Below are positions 58,208-64,000 of a stretch of DNA of 64,000 bases, in pieces. Both the position numbers and the translations under genes were made by a program. The DNA is taken from contig JACPGT010000002.1 of the NCBI GenBank assembly GCA_016188965.1, positions 327,991-391,990 of the forward strand. Reading direction: 5' to 3'. Under the pieces are notes generated by a model. That model made no database searches and had not been told where the DNA came from. It saw only the letters and a program-made list of their open reading frames with translations. Source of the DNA: Microcaldota archaeon. Lineage in GTDB: Archaea > Micrarchaeota > Micrarchaeia > Norongarragalinales > Norongarragalinaceae. Each line of letters starts with the position of its first letter. The stretch's first letter is position 1.

Positions 58208-58936
58208 ATGACGAAACTGCTGTGCCTCGATGATTCGTATCTAACGGTATGCTCGGCCAAAGTCACGGCCGTTGATGCCGCCGCCAACCGCGTCCAGTTG
58301 GACCAAACTGTTTTTTACCCCACCGGCGGCGGGGTTCCGTGCGATTTCGGCACGCTTTCGGCCAACGGGACCGCGTGGAAGGTCACCGATGTCCACAAGA
58401 AAGACGGCGCGGTTTGGCACGTCTTGGACTCCGCTTTCGGCCCGTTGGGGCTCAAAGTAGGCGAAGCTGTTTCCGCGAAAATTGACTGGGACCGGCGGTA
58501 CAAACTCATCCGCATGCATACGGCCACGCACGTGTTCGCGTCCATGATGCATAATCGTGGCTTCGGAATTACCGGCAACCAAATCGGCACGGACCAGACG
58601 CGCGTGGACTTCAATTGCGAGACGGGCGCCGAAAAGGAGGCGTTGGAGGCCGGCGTGGTGGCGGCCAACGAGCAACTCAAGCAATCCGTCGAACTCAAGG
58701 TTTATTCGTTGCCCCGCGATGAGGCGTTGAAGATGCCGGGAATGGTCAAATTGGCCAACGTCCTGCCTCCGGCCGTCACGGAACTGCGCATCGTCGAGAT
58801 TCCGGGCATCGACACCCAGGCTGACGGCGGCTGCCACGTCAAGAACGTCAACGAAATCGGCCAAATCAAGCTTGAACGCGTGGAAAATAAGGGAGCGAAG
58901 AACAAGCGGGTGTATTTTTCCCTCGCAACACCTTGA
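58208..58936 (+). CDS. alaX: AlaX-type alanyl-tRNA editing protein
   Basis: A 242-residue trans-editing enzyme clearing Ser/Gly from mischarged tRNA-Ala. FYPTGGGVPCDFG (Gly motif), LIRMHTATHVFASMM (HxxxH zinc ligands), and DTQADGGCHVKNVNEIGQI (Cys and His ligands) are all present. GGTGG precedes ATG 58208. It lies just after tRNA-Ala and element B. Its last codons are altered by element C: without the insert the frame would read ...NKRVYFSLFAATV before a stop, instead of ...NKRVYFSLATP. Confidence 0.92.
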   Translation: MTKLLCLDDSYLTVCSAKVTAVDAAANRVQLDQTVFYPTGGGVPCDFGTLSANGTAWKVTDVHKKDGAVWHVLDSAFGPLGLKVGEAVSAKIDWDRRYKLIRMHTATHVFASMMHNRGFGITGNQIGTDQTRVDFNCETGAEKEALEAGVVAANEQLKQSVELKVYSLPRDEALKMPGMVKLANVLPPAVTELRIVEIPGIDTQADGGCHVKNVNEIGQIKLERVENKGAKNKRVYFSLATP

Positions 58937-59031
58937 TTTGTATCTGTTGAGGGGGAATCCGGAGGAGCGTGAAACTGAAGGGGGACGCTTCCCCCTGCGG
59001 TTCCGGTGGAGAACAAGCGGGTGTATTTTTC
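58899..59031 (+). repeat. Duplicated alaX 3' end flanking an 89-nt insert (element C)
   Basis: A 22-nt sequence from the end of alaX (58899-58920) is repeated exactly at 59010-59031. The 89-nt insert contains the hairpin GGGGG-ACGCTT-CCCCC (58980-58995), the same hairpin type as in elements A and B, followed by TGCGGTTCC as in element D (CTGCGGTTC). The duplicated copy plus the sequence after it appears to be the original gene end. Confidence 0.85.
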
Positions 59032-59042
59032 TCTTTTTGCCG

Positions 59043-59414
59043 CTACGGTTTGACGGCGAAGCTGTCGTTTGGACCGACATGCCCTTCGCGTTTGAGGTGG
59101 AACGCAACTGACATCAACAATTCAGTCATTTTTTCGTCTTCTTCGAACGCCGGTGGCAGGTGGCGGAGTGCAAGCTCGATGACGTGCTGTTGTTTAATCT
59201 TCTTGGCCGTCACTTTTTCTGCGTAATGTTCGAACAGCGTCCGTTGCACGTTTTTCCTTTCCGTTGGTTTGACTGGTTTCTCTTTTTCCAGCGAGTGGGC
59301 GACTGCACGGGCAAATGCCGTCTTCAAACCTTCCCCGGAAGCTGCTCTGGAATGCGCTACGTTGAGTTGTACTGTTCCGGAAACTCGGTTGAATTGAAGT
59401 TCGAACGCGCTCAT
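59043..59414 (-). CDS. Hypothetical helical protein
   Basis: A 123-residue soluble protein starting at ATG 59414 (MSAFELQFNRVSGTVQLNVAHSRAASG). It is basic and helical; a central segment TERKNVQRTLFEHYAEKVTAKKIKQQHVIELALRHLPP is likely coiled or helix-bundle. The frame is open upstream but low in coding character. No family. Its stop lies 12 nt beyond the element C repeat copy. Confidence 0.5.
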   Translation of the reverse strand: MSAFELQFNRVSGTVQLNVAHSRAASGEGLKTAFARAVAHSLEKEKPVKPTERKNVQRTLFEHYAEKVTAKKIKQQHVIELALRHLPPAFEEDEKMTELLMSVAFHLKREGHVGPNDSFAVKP

Positions 59415-59705
59415 GGACAACCACCGATGAAGGTTATTTCGGAAGTTAAGGCTTCCGCTGTGCAATCGTAAAAAAGGGAATAATGCCGGAAGAAAAGGAG
59501 CCGGAACCGGTGATGAACACCACGGATGCGCGGAAAGCCAGGGGCGATCCAGTGCGCGAAAAGGTGGGTGTTCCAATCCCGGCTCCTCCTTCCGACTCTC
59601 TTGCCAGCGAACCCGTCGGAGAGACTGGAGGCTGGAAGAAGGGGGGAAACCCGCAGCGGACACAATCCAACTACGGGGTTTTTGGGGGGTTGGGTTTTTT
59701 CCAGC
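59415..59705. other. Region between two leftward genes, with a tRNA-like stem
   Basis: 291 bp with no convincing gene. GGAGCCGG (59497-59504) pairs with CCGGCTCC (59579-59586), enclosing GGTG-atgaa-CACC and smaller stems: a 90-nt cloverleaf-like outline, but without conserved tRNA bases. CCGAC/GTCGG pair further right. A Gly-rich G tract (59640-59700) ends the region. Confidence 0.35.
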
Positions 59706-60779
59706 TTAGAACTGGATGGAATCCAGCCCGTAGGCTTCGCGTTTGCCTTCCTTTTTCTGGGTGCCCACCACGTGCGGCGACGTCACGCCCGTGACGATGC
59801 TCATGACTTGCAGTTTGTCACCCATTTCCGGCAATATGCGCGCGCCCCACTTGACGTAGGCGTTCGGGTCGAAGTTTTCGGTGATGCCTTCGCCCACCTT
59901 GATGGCTTCGCCCAGCGTTAGCTGGTTGCCGCCTTGGACCAACACTAATGCTCCCTTGGAGCCGGCGTAGTCGACGTCCAGCAAGGGGTGTTCCAGCGTG
60001 TTCTTGACGACTTCTTCGACTTTGCCTTGTCCTTGGGCTTCGCCCACGGAAATCATGGCGACGCCGGCGTTGCCCATGATCATGCGCAAGTCCGCAAAGT
60101 CGATGTTCATCAAGCTCGGCAGCATGATGGTGTCCGCGATTCCCTTGACGGAGCGGGCGACCAGCGTGTCAGCCACTGCGAATGCCTGGTTCATCGGCAG
60201 GTTCGGCACGTACGAGACGAGGCGGTTGTTGTCGATGATGACCGTCGTGTCCGAAGCCTTCGACAAGGCATCCAAGCCCCAGTCGGCCTTCTCCAAGCGC
60301 GCGCGTTCCAACGAGAACGGATACGTCACCATGGAGACGACGATGGCGCCTTGTTGTTTGGCGACTTCGGCAATGACCGGAGCGGCACCGGTGCCGGTTC
60401 CGCCGCCCATGCCGGCGCAAATGAATACGAGTTCGGAGTCCTTCAATAGGTCCGCAAAGCGGTCGCGGGCCTGTTCGGCGCACTTCATGCCGACTTCGGG
60501 AAAGCCGCCGGCGCCCAGGCCGCGGGTCATCTGTCCGCCAATCAGTAGGCGGCGGTTGGCGTCCACCATCTTGAGGTGGTTCTGGTCCGTGTTGACCGCA
60601 ATGGTCTCGGCGCTCTGGATGCCCATCTTGGTTAGGCGGGAAACGGTGTTCGTTCCGGCGCCGCCGACTCCGACGACGCTGATCTTAATCGAGCTTGAGC
60701 CGAAGTCCTTGCTTTCCAAGGTGCTTTGGGCGTGTGCGTTGCTACTGGTTTTCAGGGCATCTGCCAACAGACTTTGCAT
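59706..60779 (-). CDS. ftsZ: FtsZ cell-division GTPase (copy 1)
   Basis: A 357-residue tubulin-like GTPase. VVGVGGAGTNTVSRL, the tubulin signature GMGGGTGTGAAPVI, and NIDFADLRMIM with the catalytic Asp (T7 loop) are present. NTDQNHLKM and HPLLDVDYAG segments resemble archaeal FtsZ2, so I lean to that subtype. The N-terminal 25 residues are a flexible tail and the C-terminus is short. It lies 134 nt downstream of the other ftsZ, same strand. It forms the division ring with SepF. Confidence 0.93.
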   Translation of the reverse strand: MQSLLADALKTSSNAHAQSTLESKDFGSSSIKISVVGVGGAGTNTVSRLTKMGIQSAETIAVNTDQNHLKMVDANRRLLIGGQMTRGLGAGGFPEVGMKCAEQARDRFADLLKDSELVFICAGMGGGTGTGAAPVIAEVAKQQGAIVVSMVTYPFSLERARLEKADWGLDALSKASDTTVIIDNNRLVSYVPNLPMNQAFAVADTLVARSVKGIADTIMLPSLMNIDFADLRMIMGNAGVAMISVGEAQGQGKVEEVVKNTLEHPLLDVDYAGSKGALVLVQGGNQLTLGEAIKVGEGITENFDPNAYVKWGARILPEMGDKLQVMSIVTGVTSPHVVGTQKKEGKREAYGLDSIQF

Positions 60780-60913
60780 TCTCTACCATCTCCGACGGGT
60801 TTTTTCACTGGTCGACTTTTTCGGGGAAAGGGGGTTAGTCTTCCGCCCGTATTGGGGTTATCCGGCCGCAAAAGACAAAACGGCCTTCATCCAAAAAATG
60901 ATCGTTTCGGCGT

Positions 60914-61978
60914 TTAGCCGATGATTTCGATGTCGTAGCCGGGGTGCCGTTCGGCCTTGGCTTCCTTTTCAGTCTTGCCCATGATGTGCGGCGACTTGAC
61001 GCCGGTCACGATGGCCGTGATTTCCAGCTTGCCGTCGTAGTCCGGCATGAGACGCGCGCCCCATTTGACGGACGCGTTGGGGTCCATCTGTTCGGTGACC
61101 ATTTCACCGGCCTTGATGGCGTCGCCCAAGGTCAGGTCATTGCCGCCGGCGATGTGAATCAGGGCGCCGGAGGCTCCGGCGAAGTCCACGTCCAGCAGGC
61201 GGTTCTTCAAGACGCCTTCCACAGCGTCCTCGACCTTGTTCGTTCCCTTGCCCGAGCCGACGGCAATCATGCCGACGTCGCCCGCGGACATGACGGCGCG
61301 GACGTCCGCGAAGTCGATGTTGACCAACGAAGGCTGGGTGATGGTGAATACCAGGCCGCCGATGGCTTTGGCCAGGATTTCGTCCGCAACCAGGAAGGCT
61401 TGGTTCATGGGCAGGTTGGGCACCAGTTGCACCAGGCGGTTGTTGTCCAGGATGATGACGGAATCCGAGCATTCGCGCAGGCGGTTGATGCCTTCCTCGG
61501 CCTTCTTCACGCGGGCGCGCTCAAGGGCGAAGGGGTAGGTGACCATGGAGACGACGATGGCGCCTTGGTCTTTCGCAATCTGGGCGATGACGGGTGCGGC
61601 ACCGGTGCCGGTTCCGCCGCCCATGCCGGCGCAGACGAAGACTAGGTGGGTGCCTGCGAAAATCTGTTCCAAGGCGGGGCGGTCGACTTCGGCGCATTTC
61701 ATGCCGACTTCGGGAAAGCCACCAGCGCCCAGGCCTTTGGTGACGGACTTGCCGATGAGCAGTTTGCGGATGGATTCGTCCAGCAGGTTCAGGTGTTGGC
61801 GGTCGGTGTTGCAGGCGATCAGTTCGGCGCCCTTGACGTTGAGGCGCTTGAGGCGGTTGACGGTGTTGTTACCACCGCCGCCGACTCCGACCACGCAAAT
61901 CTTGATTTCTTCCGAGCCATTGTCGTTCTGCGGTGCATTGCGCTGTCCTGCAATGGCGTTCTTGACCAAATCTTCCAT
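60914..61978 (-). CDS. ftsZ: FtsZ cell-division GTPase (copy 2)
   Basis: A 354-residue FtsZ. VVGVGGGGNNTVNRL, GMGGGTGTGAAPVI and NIDFADVRAVM (catalytic Asp) are intact. It differs from the neighbour mainly in the N-terminus (MEDLVKNAIAGQ) and the HIAGGNDLTLGDAI region. About half of the residues are shared with copy 1, so the pair is old. TTTATATA upstream (about 62030 on this strand) is the promoter. Subtype FtsZ1 versus FtsZ2 cannot be settled without a tree. Confidence 0.93.
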   Translation of the reverse strand: MEDLVKNAIAGQRNAPQNDNGSEEIKICVVGVGGGGNNTVNRLKRLNVKGAELIACNTDRQHLNLLDESIRKLLIGKSVTKGLGAGGFPEVGMKCAEVDRPALEQIFAGTHLVFVCAGMGGGTGTGAAPVIAQIAKDQGAIVVSMVTYPFALERARVKKAEEGINRLRECSDSVIILDNNRLVQLVPNLPMNQAFLVADEILAKAIGGLVFTITQPSLVNIDFADVRAVMSAGDVGMIAVGSGKGTNKVEDAVEGVLKNRLLDVDFAGASGALIHIAGGNDLTLGDAIKAGEMVTEQMDPNASVKWGARLMPDYDGKLEITAIVTGVKSPHIMGKTEKEAKAERHPGYDIEIIG

Positions 61979-62481
61979 TTTTTAATCGCCCCTTGTTTTA
62001 AAAAGAAACGCAATGACGATTCGGGGGCTATATAAATACCTTTGCCAGGGCGACGATTTGGAGCGTATTCAAGCTTTAAACGGATGATTGCAGGCCTTAT
62101 GCTGCTGCATTTGTATTTTTAATCGTTTTTTAGCCATTATTTTCTGGTTTTAAGGTTTTTTGTGCCACCTTTTGCCTAAAGGTAAATTTCATTTCGATAA
62201 AAAAAACCGGTTATTAGTCCTCTGATTACGTTTTTGAGCATTTTTTAGTGTTTTTTTTACAATTTATGGCGTTTTGAACCTTGAAATCGTCTTTTCCAGC
62301 GTTCTCCGTACTTTTTGCCTTATGATTTTTTTTTAGGTAAATGGGGCTCTTACGGCCTTTTTTTCCTTTTTATCGGTTCTATACTACCTCTTTTTTGATT
62401 TCTGCCTTTTTTGTTCCTTTTTTTTAAATTTAATGTACCTATTTGGCTTCAATTCCTCTTCTTTTTTTGGTCTTTTTTTCT
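61979..62481. other. AT-rich, plus-strand T-rich intergenic region
   Basis: 500 bp upstream of ftsZ and downstream of the ligase, with no gene found. The plus strand is heavy in T (many runs of 6-9), giving a strong A/T strand bias in an otherwise GC-rich window. It includes the ftsZ TATA box at about 62030. The T runs are on the wrong strand to be U-tract terminators for the ligase transcript. Confidence 0.5.
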
Positions 62482-62601
62482 ATCTTTGTCGCTGCATTTC
62501 GTGCAATTCGGTCGCCTTTTCTTTCAAAAAGAAAATGCGGCCTTCCGAAAAGAAACAATATAGCCTGCGGTTCATCTTTGTCGCTGCATTTCGTGCAATT
62601 C
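62482..62601 (-). repeat. Duplicated ligase 3' end flanking a 64-nt insert (element D)
   Basis: The last 28 nt of the ligase coding region, up to part of the stop codon (62574-62601), recur exactly at 62482-62509. The 64-nt insert begins GGTCGCC at the junction with the distal copy, as in elements A and B, and ends CTGCGGTTC next to the gene, as near the end of element C. It has a small CTTTC/GAAAG stem. The insert is less GC-rich than the others. Confidence 0.8.
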
Positions 62602-64000
62602 CAGCACTTCGGCTTCCGTCGTCGCGTCGGTAGGCGTCTTGTCGTTCCGGACGAAGCCTTTCAGCCTGGGAAACCGCAATGCCAGGCCTTCCTTGTCCGA
62701 CCAGGCGCAGGTGTGGACCGGTGAGCGGGTGATTTCATCCGCCACGACCGTGACGACGTGCCGGGGTTGGACCCAGACGTCGGGAGTGATGAGGCTGTCC
62801 ACGTTGGCCGGCTTCTGCTTGACGGCGTCTTTCTGCAGCAGTTGTCGGAAGTCGGCCATCTGTTGTTCGGAAAAGCCGGTGCCGATCTTGGCGATCGATC
62901 GAAAGCGGTCTTCTTTGTCGTCGTAAACCGCCGTCAGGAGGCCGCCGAAGCCGAATTCGGTGCGTTTGCCCTTGCCATAGTAGAATCCGATGATGACGAC
63001 GTCCAGTGAATCGGCCAATTTGGTCGAATACGAGCGTTTGAGCTTGATCCAGGCGTATTTGCGGGCACCGGCGTTGTATGGCGCGTGGAGGTCTTTCGCC
63101 ATGATGCCTTCCAGGCCTTCGCCCACCAATTGGTCGAAAATCCGCTCCAGCTCTTCCGGCTTGTCCACGATTTGGGTCTCGGCTTGTGCCAATATCGGTC
63201 CGGTTTTGATCCGACGGGCCGACTCCTCTTGGCGTTCCAAGTACGGCTCTTGTGTCCAATCCTTCCCATCGGCGTACAACAACTCGAACACGAACAGCTT
63301 CAAGGGGATTTTTTCCGCGTATTGGGCCACGCCATGCTTGCGTTTGCGCTGGATGGTTTCCTGGAAGGGTACGAATTGCCCGGTTGCGGCATTGTAGCCG
63401 ATGGCTTCGCCTTCGAAAATAGCCTCATCGGCCTTAAATTGGCCACGGACGGCATCGACCACGTCGGGAAACATGGCGGTCATGTCTTCCTGCCGGCGCG
63501 AATAGATGCGGACTTTTCCGCTTCTGACGTGGACTTGAAGACGGAAGCCGTCGTATTTGGCCTCGACGCTGCATTTACCTAATTTTTCGATGATGTCCTT
63601 GGCCGTCGGCAGCCGCTCGGCCAACGCCGGTCGGATGGGGTGGAACGGTTGTGGCGTGATTTGGCTTACGGCGCCCAAGCCTTTCTCAAGCAGCGTTTCG
63701 GCCACCCCGCCCAAATCCGATGTGAGGTTGAACGCCCGCTCCAACCCGGCTTTATGCTCCTTGTCACCGCCGTGGGCAACCGACAGGGCGTCCATAATCG
63801 TGGATTCGGCCACTCCCAGGCGAAGTCGACCGGTCACGAACCGGGCGATGGCCTTGGCCTCGGTGGGTGAGGCTTGCGAAAAAAGTTCGGCAAGCAGGCT
63901 GATTTTCTGGTCCTGGCTGCCAACGCCTTCCGTCGTGGCCAATTTGTACAAGTTGTCGTACACTTTTTCAATGCTCAAGCTTCCGCCACCCAGGCTTTTC
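62572..64000 (-). CDS. lig: ATP-dependent DNA ligase, N-terminus outside the window
   Basis: The frame is open from the right edge, so about 100 N-terminal residues are missing. The visible part has the end of the DNA-binding domain (SLSIEKVYDNLYKLATTEGVGSQDQK, KAIARFVTGRLRLGV), the nucleotidyl motif EAKYDGFRLQVH with the adenylated Lys, and motif III IFEGEAIGY. Motif IV EGIMAKDLHAPY, motif V KLKRSY and the C-terminal OB domain with VWVQPRHVVTV also fit. It seals nicks in replication. A TTG at 63978 is not needed as a start. Confidence 0.95.
   Translation of the reverse strand, partial: KSLGGGSLSIEKVYDNLYKLATTEGVGSQDQKISLLAELFSQASPTEAKAIARFVTGRLRLGVAESTIMDALSVAHGGDKEHKAGLERAFNLTSDLGGVAETLLEKGLGAVSQITPQPFHPIRPALAERLPTAKDIIEKLGKCSVEAKYDGFRLQVHVRSGKVRIYSRRQEDMTAMFPDVVDAVRGQFKADEAIFEGEAIGYNAATGQFVPFQETIQRKRKHGVAQYAEKIPLKLFVFELLYADGKDWTQEPYLERQEESARRIKTGPILAQAETQIVDKPEELERIFDQLVGEGLEGIMAKDLHAPYNAGARKYAWIKLKRSYSTKLADSLDVVIIGFYYGKGKRTEFGFGGLLTAVYDDKEDRFRSIAKIGTGFSEQQMADFRQLLQKDAVKQKPANVDSLITPDVWVQPRHVVTVVADEITRSPVHTCAWSDKEGLALRFPRLKGFVRNDKTPTDATTEAEVLELHEMQRQR

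Noticed and set aside
59497..59586. Normal tRNA gene
   Set aside because: The closing stem and arms look tRNA-like, but the T-loop, D-loop GG and position 8/14 bases are missing and no anticodon arm of 5 bp with 7-nt loop is found.
59415..59663. N-terminal extension of the hypothetical leftward gene
   Set aside because: Rich in Pro/Arg/Ser with no ribosome site at its start; the internal ATG at 59414 gives a more protein-like start.

Overview
The window is archaeal chromosome. The evidence is an archaeal release factor aRF1 with NIKS and GGQ motifs, ribosomal protein eS17, an Orc1/Cdc6 initiator, an ATP-dependent DNA ligase, two adjacent FtsZ genes plus SepF, a TrmB-type regulator, a eukaryote/archaea-type prolyl-tRNA synthetase, and two tRNA genes with bulge-helix-bulge introns at non-anticodon positions. 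Coding DNA is fairly GC-rich, many genes have TATA-like boxes about 25-30 nt before the start, and GGTG/GGAG ribosome sites occur inside operons. Small size, compact operons and odd tRNA introns would suit a DPANN-type lineage (Diapherotrites- or Micrarchaeota-like), but that placement is inference.

Layout. 1-9 kb: accessory genes, including a Zot-like membrane ATPase, a retropepsin-like protease paired with a DUF5678 protein, a Pif1-like helicase, a low-GC membrane protein, aRF1 and an Imm5-like immunity protein. 9-11.7 kb: envelope thiol-redox protein, tiny rubredoxin, tRNA-Gln. 11.8-19 kb: eS17, then the de novo pyrimidine pathway (pyrB, I, F, E, C, then D, K) interrupted by one opposite-strand gene. 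19.5-23 kb: 6-phosphogluconate dehydrogenase and a four-gene membrane/DUF424 operon. 23-27.7 kb: a possible nucleotide-signalling group (class III cyclase, membrane partner, HD phosphohydrolase, HD-GYP protein). 27.7-36.6 kb: a PEP-mobile-domain protein and hisS, ileS, proS. 37-42.7 kb: EamA transporter, HtpX, FTR1 iron permease with two mini membrane proteins, and a divergent HTH-ferritin-like regulator. 42.8-48 kb: VapBC pair, a regular array of hairpins, a lineage-specific repeat protein, a split PEP-mobile system and a ClC channel. 48-54 kb: secreted Pro/Thr-rich protein, phosphoribosyltransferase and a 1325-residue lipoprotein. 54-64 kb: Orc1/Cdc6, Yip1-like protein, SepF, a RelE-like toxin pair, tRNA-Ala with AlaX, ftsZ x2 and DNA ligase (running off the right edge).

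The most unusual signal is a set of four short inserts (64-148 nt) at gene ends: the gnd start, tRNA-Ala 3' end, alaX 3' end and ligase 3' end. Each is flanked by a duplicated copy of that gene end (21-54 nt). Three of the four have GGTCGCC exactly at the junction with the displaced copy, and three carry a related G4-5/C4-5 hairpin. This looks like a family of miniature integrating elements that rebuild the gene they enter. A second unexplained structure is a run of hairpins with different stems at about 27-nt pitch behind the VapC gene.
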